Assembly (NCBI GenBank): GCA_004028505.1
Contig: MTKO01000064.1
Span: 1-57,101, forward strand
Length of the DNA stretch: 57,101 nt
From: Candidatus Electrothrix aarhusensis
GTDB taxonomy: Bacteria > Desulfobacterota > Desulfobulbia > Desulfobulbales > Desulfobulbaceae
Direction: 5' to 3'
The position numbers and the translations under genes were made by a program. Under the pieces are notes generated by a model that saw nothing but the letters and a program-made list of their open reading frames with translations, ran no database searches and had not been told where the DNA came from. Position 1 is the stretch's first letter; each line of letters begins with the position of its first letter. Below, piece after piece: positions 17,551-25,888 of the stretch.

Positions 17551-17805
17551 ATGGACGCAAAAATGACCGAGGCCGGAGCTAAAATGATGGCAGCACCTGC
17601 TGCAAAAGCCGGAGGCGTGAACGCAGCAACACCCGTCGCTGCCAAGGCTGGAGGTTTGGCTTTAACGAGTGGGAAACTTCTGGCAGCCACTAAGGCGACG
17701 GTAGCTACACCAATGTTTGGCGTTGTTGCGCTCAGCAGCATTATAGTATTCCAGTGGTGGAAGGGGAAAAGAGATGCCCGTCAATTTTCTTCTTCAGAAG
17801 AATAG
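17551..17805 (+). CDS. 84-aa Ala/Gly-rich single-pass membrane peptide, unknown
   Basis: The ATG at 17551 has a strong AGGAGG ribosome site 8 bp upstream, which supports real expression. The peptide begins MDAKMTEAGAKMM, has imperfect Ala/Gly/Lys repeats (AAPAAKAGGVNAATP, VAAKAGGLALTSGK), a hydrophobic segment at about 54-70 (PMFGVVALSSIIVFQWW), then a basic and acidic tail (KGKRDARQFSSSEE). It resembles small structural or export-substrate peptides by composition only. No family was recognised. It leads a plus-strand series with DUF697 and SPFH genes. Confidence 0.65.
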   Translation: MDAKMTEAGAKMMAAPAAKAGGVNAATPVAAKAGGLALTSGKLLAATKATVATPMFGVVALSSIIVFQWWKGKRDARQFSSSEE

Positions 17806-17900
17806 AATGCTGTTGATCAAAAAGAAAGGATCTTTGGCGACAATCTATCAGGTTAGATGCTATCTATCATAAGACATGTTTAAGAAAAAGGTGTAAGTAA

Positions 17901-18476
17901 ATGGTTGAGAGAGAAAAAACTCCAGAAGCGGATGAAGAAAGAACTCCAGAAGCGGGTGAAGTAAAACAAGAGTGCGATAATAGTCAATGCGATATGGACA
18001 GCGGATATTGTGCTGATTCGTGTGATGGAAGTGGGGCGACCCCAGACAGTATTATAAAAAAACATATTATCTTTTCTATGGGAGTAGGGTTGATCCCGGT
18101 CCCTATGCTTGATCTGGTCGCAATAACTGGTGTTCAGCTCAATATGGTTAGGAAACTTGCGGAAATGTATGAAGTTCCTTTTAACGACCATAAGGTAAAA
18201 AGTACGCTGAGTTCATTGGTGGGAGTGGGGATGACAGTACCCCTGGCCAGGACCCTGGTTAGCCTCACGAAAATGATCCCCGTTGCAGGCCAAGCTATTG
18301 GTTTTGTTACCATGCCGATTACCGCTGGTGCGACCACTTTTGCTGTCGGAAAAGTGTTTAATAAACATTTTGCATCAGGTGGAACCTTTCTTACTTTTGA
18401 TTCAGAAAAAGTAAGGGATTATTATAACAGCATGTTTGAGAAGGGAAAAAGTGTTGTAGCTGAGATGAAAAAATAG
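17901..18476 (+). CDS. DUF697 (YcjF-like) protein, copy 2
   Basis: A 191-aa paralogue of the gene at 11910. An acidic, Cys-containing N-terminal extension (two EKTPEADEE/ERTPEAGE-like repeats, then CDNSQCDMDSGYCADSC) precedes the DUF697 core: KKHIIFSMGVGLIPVPMLDLV, then QAIGFVTMPITAGATTFAVG and the shared tail FASGGTFLTFDSEKVRDYY. The Cys-rich spacer is absent from copy 1 and might bind metal or form disulfides, but this is speculation. The gene lies 95 bp after the 84-aa peptide gene. Confidence 0.72.
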   Translation: MVEREKTPEADEERTPEAGEVKQECDNSQCDMDSGYCADSCDGSGATPDSIIKKHIIFSMGVGLIPVPMLDLVAITGVQLNMVRKLAEMYEVPFNDHKVKSTLSSLVGVGMTVPLARTLVSLTKMIPVAGQAIGFVTMPITAGATTFAVGKVFNKHFASGGTFLTFDSEKVRDYYNSMFEKGKSVVAEMKK

Positions 18477-18616
18477 GCTGAAATGTGTTCCAGACCCGAG
18501 TGCAGAAAATTATACTGCCTGCTCTTCGGTATTCGGGGGCAGGTGTGGCTCATCTCCTGATTCTATGACAAAAGAAGGATCAGGGAAATGTACTCATTTT
18601 TAATTGAGAGGCGGTT

Positions 18617-18802
18617 ATGCATGCAGCTATTATTGGCTACGTTTATTTACTTCTCTGTCTGTTAGTTGGGTTGATCGGCATAAACCGTAAATTTGGATTC
18701 TGGGGATATTTCTTTGGTTCAATCGTTCTGAGCCCTATCTGGGGTATATTGTTGGTGTTTGCCTCTGACCCGAGAGAGCCTAAGGTGACAACTGATTCAT
18801 AG
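18617..18802 (+). CDS. 61-aa two-segment membrane peptide
   Basis: The ATG at 18617 follows GAGAGGCGG. The peptide is almost entirely hydrophobic with two helices (YVYLLLCLLVGLIGI and GYFFGSIVLSPIWGILLVF) and a short charged tail (SDPREPKVTTDS). It resembles small PLDc_N- or superinfection-exclusion-like inner-membrane peptides, but no family call is made. The roughly 300 bp to the next gene hold nothing else that I can identify. Confidence 0.6.
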   Translation: MHAAIIGYVYLLLCLLVGLIGINRKFGFWGYFFGSIVLSPIWGILLVFASDPREPKVTTDS

Positions 18803-19096
18803 AAGAATATAGCCCCTTCCCAGGGCGAACGCGTGACTTATGCAATATATATAGTGAAATATGAAACTATAATCTGAATTTCTGTAAATAATATGCTTTG
18901 CAGGTCATATTTAATGAAATACGATAGAGTACCGATAACTCTGGGAACCATTGAGCACTGTTTATAGTTATCCATTATTACAAGATATTTTTAATGCGTT
19001 TGCCCTGAGCCCCTTCCCTTTGGGACGGGCAACAGAATATGAACATTGATTGAGCGATTCCAACGCCGGTACTTTTATATACAACGTTGACTGTAA

Positions 19097-19984
19097 ATGA
19101 ACAGCACATATCGAAAAATGAAGAAATATGCCAGAGAATACCTGCATGGATTGATTATCTCTATGGTTATTTTTCTTATACTTTTTTTATTACTTCTGCA
19201 TCGTGTGCTTGTTTTGATTGGTCCGGGTGAAGCTGGTGCGTTGTTCAGAACACTCGGTGGTGGTACTGATATTGAAAAGGTTTATCCTGAGGGGCTTCGG
19301 CTTATTTGGCCTTGGGATAGAATGTTTATCTACAACTGTCGGGTTCAAGAGTATGCTCATCAATTTAACGTGTTGACAGTAAATGGATTAAAGGTTCATC
19401 TGGATCTGTCAATTCGTTATCGGCCAGAATATGCTCTTGTTTCTAAGTTACATAAAGATGTGGGAGAAGATTATGTCAATATTGTTGTTATCCCGGAAAT
19501 TGAAAATGTTTTACGTGTTCTTATTGGACGGTTGAATGCAGAGGAGGTGTATACAACAAAACGCTCCTTAATTGAAAAAGCTATCAGCGAAGCTATTGAG
19601 CAGATTGCTCAACGTTACGTTAATGTGGACAATGTGATTATTAAAAGGATGCAACTTCCTGAAAGTGTTGCTGAATCTATTCGTGAAAAAATGAAGCAGA
19701 AACATATGGCTGCTGCCTATGTATTTCGGCTGGAACGGGAAGAAGAAGAGAAGAAAAGAAAACGAATAGAAGCCGAGGGTTTAGAGCGTTTTAATGCAGC
19801 TCTTTCTCCTGAAGTTCTTCAGTATATGGGGATAGAAGCAACGCTGCAACTTTCTCAATCAACTAATAGCAAAGTCGTTATTATCGGAGGAGGAAAGGGA
19901 GGGTTGCCTATTATTGGAAACATGCCTCTTACCCCTGGAATATTGGCCACTCCGACAACAGAAGAAGTACCAGAAGAACCTTAG
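19097..19984 (+). CDS. SPFH/band 7 (prohibitin/stomatin-like) membrane protein
   Basis: A 295-aa protein with one N-terminal transmembrane helix (about 19-41, LIISMVIFLILFLLLLHRVL) followed by a band 7 domain: IGPGEAGALFRTLGGG, PEGLRLIWPWDRMFIYNCRVQ, VNGLKVHLDLSIRYRPE. A coiled coil rich in Glu/Lys/Arg (about 200-235, LEREEEEKKRKRIEAEG) and a Pro/Gly-rich tail come next. SPFH proteins make ring-like scaffolds that organise membrane microdomains and often control proteases or channels. Here it stands between DUF697 copy 2 and a binding-protein lipoprotein, close to channel-type receptors, which is consistent with a scaffolding role (inference). Confidence 0.85.
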   Translation: MNSTYRKMKKYAREYLHGLIISMVIFLILFLLLLHRVLVLIGPGEAGALFRTLGGGTDIEKVYPEGLRLIWPWDRMFIYNCRVQEYAHQFNVLTVNGLKVHLDLSIRYRPEYALVSKLHKDVGEDYVNIVVIPEIENVLRVLIGRLNAEEVYTTKRSLIEKAISEAIEQIAQRYVNVDNVIIKRMQLPESVAESIREKMKQKHMAAAYVFRLEREEEEKKRKRIEAEGLERFNAALSPEVLQYMGIEATLQLSQSTNSKVVIIGGGKGGLPIIGNMPLTPGILATPTTEEVPEEP

Positions 19985-20019
19985 GAAACGTCGGAAAAGG
20001 ACGAAGAATCTTCTAACAT

Positions 20020-20063
20020 TGAAAGTTGATCGACTGACTTCAAGGAGCCATCCTGTACTTTCA
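20020..20063 (+). repeat. Intergenic repeat element TGAAAGT...ACTTTCATATAAA, copy B
   Basis: A 44-bp element bounded by the inverted ends TGAAAGT and ACTTTCA and followed by TATAAAA. It is about 80% identical to the copy at 51155-51199 and shares its right end with the copy at 12396. It sits about 80 bp before the lipoprotein start. Confidence 0.6.
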
Positions 20064-20141
20064 TATAAAAAACGATGATGCCTTATTGATCATAATAAAC
20101 GCCGCATAGTTTTACTTGTTCCCTGTTCCCCCTGCCTCTTC

Positions 20142-22961
20142 ATGTCTTATTTTACAAAATATATCTTTTGGGTTGCTCTTCTTGTTATTCCTTGTTTGTT
20201 ATCTTCATGCAATGATGGCTCTATTGAAGAGCAGGAAAGACTTCGCTCTGAAGTGCTACAGGGTGACATCTTGATCGGTATTGTGGCCGAGTCAGTTAAC
20301 TCTGTTTTTTTTCTTCAGGGAGTTGAGACTGCTGTTGAAGAAATTAATCAGAAAGGAGGAGTGCTGGGGAGAAAGCTAAAGACTGTACTTCGCTATGACC
20401 AAGGAGACCCTGGTCAGGCCAAAATCGTTGCAAAGGAGCTTGCAGGCTATAAAGGTATTGTTGCCGTTATAGGGCATAAGAAAAATGAAACCGCAGCAGC
20501 AGCAGCAATAATCTATGAAAATGCAGGCCTTTTATTTATTTCGCATGGTGCTAAAGCCCCTGCACTGACGATGCATAAAACCGAATATATTTTTAGAAAT
20601 ATTCCGGCGCAGGATGAATTTGCTCTTGCAATGGCCGATCGTGCGGTCAAGGAAAAAAATATAAATCGTATCATTGTTTTTCACGAAAGGAACCATGAAC
20701 AGAAGCGTCTTGCTGATATCTTTAAAAAGAAGGCCGTCGAGGAAAAATTAACAATTGTCGCGACCAGGTCATATTTTCCCGATCAAAAAAATTTTGAAGA
20801 TGTTATTGCCCAATTAAAGGGATATCAAACCGATGACCAAGAAGATCCTTATGATTCAGCCGTGATATGCGGGGAAGTTTCTGATGGAGCGGTGCTTGTT
20901 AAGCAATTGCAGAAAATGTCCCAAAAAATGTTTAGAAAAAACATTGCAATTATTGGAGGGGACGGCCTGGATTCTCCAAAATTGTATGTTATTGCCGGAA
21001 AAGAAAGTGAAGGCGTTTTGGTTCCAACAATATTTCGATCAGATTACCCTAATAAAATTACCCAGGATTTTGTGAAAAGGTTTCAGGAGCGAAACGAATT
21101 ATCACCAAATACATGGGCGGCCCAAGGGTATGATGCAGTAAAATTGCTTACTCATGCTATGAAAGAAAGCTCTGAGATGACCTCTGAGCAGATAGCCATT
21201 TCTCTACGTTATTTAACAAAATGGCAAGGAGTAACAGGCTCGTATAGTTTTTTTCCTCAGGGAAATAGCGAGTATGCGAATATGCCTGAAGGAGATATTA
21301 AAGGGAAAGAAATTTATTTTAAAAAAATGCGGGATGGACATTTTGTCTACCAGGATCATCCGACGCATTCTAATGAAGATCTTTTTAACTACCTTTCGGG
21401 GAGTACATTGCGTCTCCCTCTTCATGAGCCAATAACAACATTTGATCCAGGGTTTGTACAATCTTCCAGTGATATCGAGCTTTGTGAACAATTGTTTTTG
21501 GGACTTACTGGGTTTGATCCAGAAACCAATGAGGTTGTTGCTGAGCTGGCAGAAGCTCTCCCCACGAGCAGAGTAAATCATACTATTTACACAGTTAAAA
21601 TACGTGAGGGAGTGAAGTGGACAAACGGCGATCCTGTCATTGCAGATGATGTACTTAGAGCAATAAAACGCAATTTGGATCCGGTTACGGACTCTCCTAA
21701 TGCCAAGGATTTATTTGTTATTAAGAATGCCGAGTTGTTTCATCGCGGTGAACTGGGGGAAGATGAAGATCTTGGTATCTATGTACATGATGATCATAAA
21801 ATTGATTTTATGCTTGAGCAACCGAACCCCTCTTTTCCGGCCTTACTCAGCCTCCCCGCTTATCGTCCCGTCCCGAAATCTTTTTCTGAGCAGAAGAATA
21901 ATTTAGGAACAACACAAGATATTGTGACAAACGGCCCTTATCAGGTGACCTTTCCTGAGAACGAAGGTGTCGCGTTGAAAAAGAATGAGAGGTACTATCG
22001 TGCTGAGGATGTGGACATTAGAGAGGTTCGGTATTTTAACATAGAGCAATATTCAATGGGGATGTCTCTTTATAAAAACGATGAGCTTGATGTTATGGGG
22101 GGGAAATACCTCTGGATCCCGTTTGAGAATCTCCCAGAAATTAAACAGGGACCTTTAAAGAATGAATATAATCGGGAGAAAGCAGATGCTCCCTTGTTTT
22201 GTACCTATGCCTATATTTTTAATACCGACTTATCACCTGTTGACAATCCGCTGGTTCGTAAAGCATTTTCAGCGGTAATAAATCGTCAGCTCTTGATTGA
22301 TGCTGCGCACGGTACTTTGGGGGATCCTGCAACAACCTGTATTCCAGAAACATTATTCACTGCTCTTGACGTAGAAGAGCGAAAAACAACAAGTTCACTT
22401 TTTTCTCCTGCACAGGCTATACAATGGCTTCATGAAGCAGGCTACCCAAAAGATGAAAAAATCCCTCCAGTGAAGCTGGTTACCAGTGGGTCTGTATCTG
22501 ATAAAAAAATAGCCGTAGCCGTAAGACAATTTTTTAAATATTATTTAAAGGTTGATTTGAAAATAGAACAGGTAGGTGATAATAGGTTGGATTATCGTAA
22601 TAAAATCGCCTCAGGCTGGGCTAGGCAAGCTCATATGGTTATGACAGAGGTTTGTGCTGCCTACCCTGACCCTGCTGCTATTATGAATGATTTTGTTTGG
22701 AGATCTCCATTTCCGTTGACAACTTCAAAAAATCAGCCCCCTGTAGACTTTATTATTCGTGAGGCTGGTACATTAGGTGATCCTTATCAGAGGGAAAAAA
22801 AGTATCAGGAAGCAGACCGTATCCTCACTTCTGAAGAAGCTGTGATCATGCCACTTTACCACGAAAAACCATTTTTTCTTGTTAACCCAAGGGTGAAAGG
22901 GTGGAAATATGCCTCTATGGGAGGACAACAGCTTCAAGATTGTTCAATAAAAAATGAGTGA
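20142..22961 (+). CDS. Lipoprotein with a LivK-type binding domain fused to an OppA-type (SBP_bac_5) binding domain
   Basis: A 939-aa exported protein. The signal sequence ends in a lipobox (LLSSCND), so it should be lipid-anchored. Residues about 40-400 are a type I periplasmic binding fold (GDILIGIVAESVNSVFF, IVAVIGHKKNETA, AAQGYDAVKLLTHAM). After a linker (about 410-430), residues 430-930 are a dipeptide/oligopeptide-binding SBP_bac_5 fold (LRLPLHEPITTFDP, YTVKIREGVKWTNGDPVIADDV, NTDLSPVDNPLVRKAFSAVINR). No permease or ATPase of an importer is adjacent, so signalling or capture rather than classical uptake is possible. The LivK half parallels the sensor halves of the receptors at 12.4-17.1 kb. 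Confidence 0.85.
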   Translation: MSYFTKYIFWVALLVIPCLLSSCNDGSIEEQERLRSEVLQGDILIGIVAESVNSVFFLQGVETAVEEINQKGGVLGRKLKTVLRYDQGDPGQAKIVAKELAGYKGIVAVIGHKKNETAAAAAIIYENAGLLFISHGAKAPALTMHKTEYIFRNIPAQDEFALAMADRAVKEKNINRIIVFHERNHEQKRLADIFKKKAVEEKLTIVATRSYFPDQKNFEDVIAQLKGYQTDDQEDPYDSAVICGEVSDGAVLVKQLQKMSQKMFRKNIAIIGGDGLDSPKLYVIAGKESEGVLVPTIFRSDYPNKITQDFVKRFQERNELSPNTWAAQGYDAVKLLTHAMKESSEMTSEQIAISLRYLTKWQGVTGSYSFFPQGNSEYANMPEGDIKGKEIYFKKMRDGHFVYQDHPTHSNEDLFNYLSGSTLRLPLHEPITTFDPGFVQSSSDIELCEQLFLGLTGFDPETNEVVAELAEALPTSRVNHTIYTVKIREGVKWTNGDPVIADDVLRAIKRNLDPVTDSPNAKDLFVIKNAELFHRGELGEDEDLGIYVHDDHKIDFMLEQPNPSFPALLSLPAYRPVPKSFSEQKNNLGTTQDIVTNGPYQVTFPENEGVALKKNERYYRAEDVDIREVRYFNIEQYSMGMSLYKNDELDVMGGKYLWIPFENLPEIKQGPLKNEYNREKADAPLFCTYAYIFNTDLSPVDNPLVRKAFSAVINRQLLIDAAHGTLGDPATTCIPETLFTALDVEERKTTSSLFSPAQAIQWLHEAGYPKDEKIPPVKLVTSGSVSDKKIAVAVRQFFKYYLKVDLKIEQVGDNRLDYRNKIASGWARQAHMVMTEVCAAYPDPAAIMNDFVWRSPFPLTTSKNQPPVDFIIREAGTLGDPYQREKKYQEADRILTSEEAVIMPLYHEKPFFLVNPRVKGWKYASMGGQQLQDCSIKNE

Positions 22962-22974
22962 GGCACTAGTTCCG

Positions 22975-23320
22975 CTTGGCTGGAGTCTTTTAAATTTTTT
23001 AGCGTAGTGTTAGTTTTTATACGGAAAGCCAAGCGCGTCCTCCTGAGAACGGCATTAAATCCTTCCACATGATTCGCATGAATGTCAGGATGTTCTGATT
23101 GGGGAGCCTGATATTTTTTTCGCTTGCGGCCAAGTTTCTTTTTTTGCAACCCCTCGAAGTCCTCGCTTATCTATTCTTCACTCTTGCTTTAACGCCTTTG
23201 TTCAGTTCGTTACGAGAATAGCCCCTCTTTCCCGTTTTCAAGAGTTCATAACAAATTTCAAACAATATATTCCCATAACGTCGTTCACCGACATTCCGCA
23301 CATGACGAAACGTTTTTCTT
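22975..23320 (-). pseudogene. Degenerate DDE transposase (IS1-like)
   Basis: Read on the minus strand from about 23320, one frame gives RRYGNILFEICYELLKTGKRGYSRNELNKGVKARVKN before a stop. A second frame (22934-23149) continues with KKLGRKRKKYQAPQ and HANHVEGFNAVLRRTRLAFR, a DDE-type HVE...N..LRRR ending. Both pieces suit one IS1-family-like transposase interrupted by stops and frame changes. No intact ends or target duplication could be identified. Confidence 0.6.
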
Positions 23321-23925
23321 AATTAATTTGTAATAAGCTTATTTGCAAGCACTTTTTTATTGCCATAAAAAAGATGGAATCTGATTCGAGCAGGAAGAAT
23401 GGCGAAATAAAAAATGCCCTTTCCTCGAAAAAGCCTATAAAACGGGCTACTGTATTCATTAATTCTGAATTTTACAAAGTGACGTGCGGAATGTCGGGTT
23501 CACCATCAGTCAAGAATTTGAGATCATCTGTCTTTCTGATGACTTTAAGTAAGATACGCATTGCTGTTTTGAACAGCCGTTCATCCTTTTTTCTTCCCCG
23601 TAACAAATTACATATTTTTTAAATCTGGTATGAAGTCCCTTTACATTCAGGACAATGATTATTAATAAAGCTCATATTGATCTTCTTTTTTAGGTAGAAA
23701 TCAATATGGATTTTTACAGAAAATAACTAAAAATATTAAATATATACATTGATATATCATGCAGGGTAAGTGCCGTTTTTTAGCCCTCCTTATCAAGGAG
23801 GGCAAAAAATAACAATTTTTGATATTTTTTTCTATGAATAACAAAAACCTGTTATGCAATTTTTTAACCGAAAGTTACTAAGTGCGAACCAATCATTTTC
23901 CTCTTTTTTAAACAGGAGTCAGACT
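23321..23925. other. AT-rich non-coding stretch with a hairpin
   Basis: About 600 bp without a credible gene; a short ORF at 23374 has no family features. At 23783-23803 there is a perfect hairpin (GCCCTCCTT / AAGGAGGGC, 3-nt loop) flanked by T6 and A6, which extend the stem. It may end transcription from the upstream side or be an element end. Confidence 0.45.
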
Positions 23926-24447
23926 ATGCGAACCTCTTTCTTAATCTTTTTCTGCGTATTTTCCGCAGCAACCGTTCATGCCGAGCAGGACTGTAAAACG
24001 TCGACTATTCTCGCCTCAACTCCGAGCAGTCAGCTAGTTGACAATGGAGACGGTACAATTACAGATAGTAAAACCGGCTTGATGTGGAAAAAATGCCTTG
24101 AAGGTGTTACGGGCGACAACTGCGAAAAGAATTCCCCAAGCACCTTTACGTGGCAGAAAACCCTGGAACACTGTGAAACGGTCAACGATGGCGACGGCTT
24201 TGCTGGGCATACTGATTGGAGGGTGCCCACTATCACGGAATTACGATCCATTGTTGAGCAGCAGTGTTACAGGCCAGCAATTAATACAATACGTTTTCCC
24301 CACACGCCGAACTCTTTTGTCTGGGCCAAGACGCTGTTTGCTGGTCATTCGGCTTATGCGTGGTACGTCAATTTCAGCAACGGCAGTTCTAACGCCGACG
24401 TCCGTAGTGTCAACTCGGCAGTTCGTTTGGTTCGCGGCGGACAGTGA
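23926..24447 (+). CDS. Secreted DUF1566 (Lcl C-terminal-like) protein
   Basis: The ATG at 23926 has AGGAG 7 bp upstream, so it is preferred to the upstream ATG at 23854. The roughly 173-aa product has a signal peptide (MRTSFLIFFCVFSAATVHA) and the DUF1566 landmarks DNGDGTITDSKTGLMWKKC, GFAGHTDWRVPTITELRSIV, AWYVNFSNG and VRLVRGG at the end. DUF1566 domains are C-type-lectin-like folds found on surface or secreted proteins of delta- and gammaproteobacteria, and are sometimes diversified by retroelements. Ligand unknown. Confidence 0.82.
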   Translation: MRTSFLIFFCVFSAATVHAEQDCKTSTILASTPSSQLVDNGDGTITDSKTGLMWKKCLEGVTGDNCEKNSPSTFTWQKTLEHCETVNDGDGFAGHTDWRVPTITELRSIVEQQCYRPAINTIRFPHTPNSFVWAKTLFAGHSAYAWYVNFSNGSSNADVRSVNSAVRLVRGGQ

Positions 24448-24859
24448 AGTTAACCTATCAGGGCTATCTCGTTACATATTGGATTCGATCAAAATTTTGA
24501 GCAGTAGGCAAGGGCTGGAAACTTTGATTGACAATATTTTTCAAGCAAGCAGATATAGTTGCTGTACAAGGTCATGGTAATCATGTAACCACTTCGATGA
24601 AGTATTGATCCGTAGTCCCTCTTTCCCCTGAGTATTCAAGGATTAGAACAGGGAGGGGGTAGCTCAAAACTTTGTCGAAGTGGTATAGCTTAATGCAACA
24701 GTCATTTTTTTTACCCTTGAGTTGACCTCTTAATATGTACGAAGTATACTTTCAAGTTACAAGTTACTACAAGTTACAAGTTACAAGTTACAAGTAACTT
24801 GTAACTTGTTAACGTCCTCTGATATAAGTTTCTTAAATTAACTCATCACACACAGGAGA
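24448..24859. other. Intergenic region with inverted repeat
   Basis: About 410 bp without a gene. A 10-bp inverted repeat (ACCACTTCGA at 24588-24597, TCGAAGTGGT at 24675-24684) encloses a GGGAGGGGG-containing segment and may mark a small mobile or palindromic element. Confidence 0.45.
24752..24809 (+). repeat. ACAAGTT tandem repeats forming a 12-bp perfect hairpin
   Basis: About five 7-bp units (AAGTTAC) run from 24752 to 24794. The last two fold back on 24798-24809: ACAAGTTACAAG, loop TAA, CTTGTAACTTGT. The hairpin lies 50 bp upstream of the 47-aa gene and could be a terminator-like, operator or attenuator structure. The repeat number may vary between strains. Confidence 0.65.
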
Positions 24860-25003
24860 ATGAAAATGAAAAAGAATAACAGAATAACAAATTCTTCAAG
24901 CAAAAAACAAAGTAAACAGACGGTTAGGGTTAAATCATCCGTTAAGGCTGGCAAGGATGTATTTATTCCTTTCCATAAGGCTGTCCAAGAGGGGAGGATA
25001 TAG
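24860..25003 (+). CDS. 47-aa basic peptide
   Basis: The ATG at 24860 is preceded by CAGGAGA. The peptide starts MKMKKNNRITNSSSKKQSK, is rich in Lys, Ser and Asn, and ends FIPFHKAVQEGRI. It has no signal peptide or hydrophobic helix. It could be a RiPP precursor-like or regulatory peptide, or a chance ORF, but the good ribosome site and the structured DNA on both sides argue for a real gene. No family was recognised. Confidence 0.5.
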   Translation: MKMKKNNRITNSSSKKQSKQTVRVKSSVKAGKDVFIPFHKAVQEGRI

Positions 25004-25018
25004 CTCCTCCTCCCAACA

Positions 25019-25058
25019 AACTAACCCTGCCCGTATTTTTTCGCGGACAGGGTTAGTT
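25019..25058 (+). terminator. Hairpin after the 47-aa gene
   Basis: An 11-bp perfect stem (AACTAACCCTG / CAGGGTTAGTT) has an 18-nt loop containing a T-run. The downstream sequence is AATTGTTT, so a standard T-tract is missing. It is probably a terminator or RNA-stabilising structure. Confidence 0.55.
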
Positions 25059-25286
25059 AATTGTTTGGGATCCTGCATTCGTCTTGCGATGTTAAACAGT
25101 GTTCGATTGGTAATTGCATAATTTTTTGGGATAGCTACATTTCGAGTAGTGCTCCTTTAGAGAATTTCCCCTCCTCTCTCCCAAAAAGTTGTCGCAAGCT
25201 GATTACGTTGAAATTACATAATTAAGACCAACAGGGTGACCACCGTATTTTGCAGCATTGGCTGTTCAACTAAAGGAGAAAACTAG

Positions 25287-25769
25287 ATGTTTAAGAAAAG
25301 TGGTATTGGATTTTGTATTGGTGGTATATTATTGTGTTGCACCTCATCTGGTTTGGCAGCAGAGATGCCAGAACCTAACGGAGCAGCTGTCTGGAAATTT
25401 ATTACCGAAGAAAGCTCTTTTAAAGATTGGAAGCGGTTACCGGAGATACCTAAATCGCACGGCTCTTTTGTCCCCGATACGCCGGAGCAGAAGACATATG
25501 CCAACAAACAGGCATTGGAATCAACAACGCTTCCGCTGAGCAACGGAGCTATGGTGGCAAAGTATAACCTGAGCCCGGCAAATGAAATAAAGGCTATCAC
25601 TATCATGTACAAGTCCGAGGGGTATAACCCTTCTGCCGGAGATTGGTTCTGGGTGGAATATGACCCGGACGGTAAGGTGCAGAAAGAGGGTAAACCTGAG
25701 TCATGCATTGGATGTCATGCGAAGGCGGCAAGTAATGATTATCTTTTGGCACATGATCTTGGCAAATAA
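25287..25769 (+). CDS. Secreted cytochrome P460-family protein
   Basis: A 160-aa exported protein with a strong ribosome site (AAAGGAG, 8 bp before the ATG). The signal peptide MFKKSGIGFCIGGILLCC... probably ends near GLAA. The mature part has the P460-type features FKDWKRLPE, SHGSFVPDT, YANKQALES, EIKAITIMYKSEGYNP and DWFWVEYDPDGKV, and a C-terminal CIGCHAKA motif for covalent c-type heme. P460 relatives oxidise hydroxylamine or act as c'-beta gas-binding cytochromes; which applies here is unknown. Periplasmic. Confidence 0.83.
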   Translation: MFKKSGIGFCIGGILLCCTSSGLAAEMPEPNGAAVWKFITEESSFKDWKRLPEIPKSHGSFVPDTPEQKTYANKQALESTTLPLSNGAMVAKYNLSPANEIKAITIMYKSEGYNPSAGDWFWVEYDPDGKVQKEGKPESCIGCHAKAASNDYLLAHDLGK

Positions 25770-25888
25770 TCTTCAAGGCTGATTGCTGAAATCTCCTGGA
25801 CAATATTGTATATTAATATATTGTCGATGAATTGGACAGATCAGCTCTTCTCCTTTTATACATAACCCAAAAGGGTAACGAGAACACT

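Noticed and set aside
23374..23622. 82-aa ORF in the AT-rich stretch
   Set aside because: No ribosome site, no family features, and low-complexity composition.
24030..24580. Overlapping ORFs in the DUF1566 gene, and the idea of a diversity-generating retroelement
   Set aside because: They are other-frame shadows. No reverse transcriptase or template repeat is visible nearby.
24752..24809. Short direct repeats as a CRISPR array
   Set aside because: Units are only 7 bp and contiguous, with no spacers and no cas genes.
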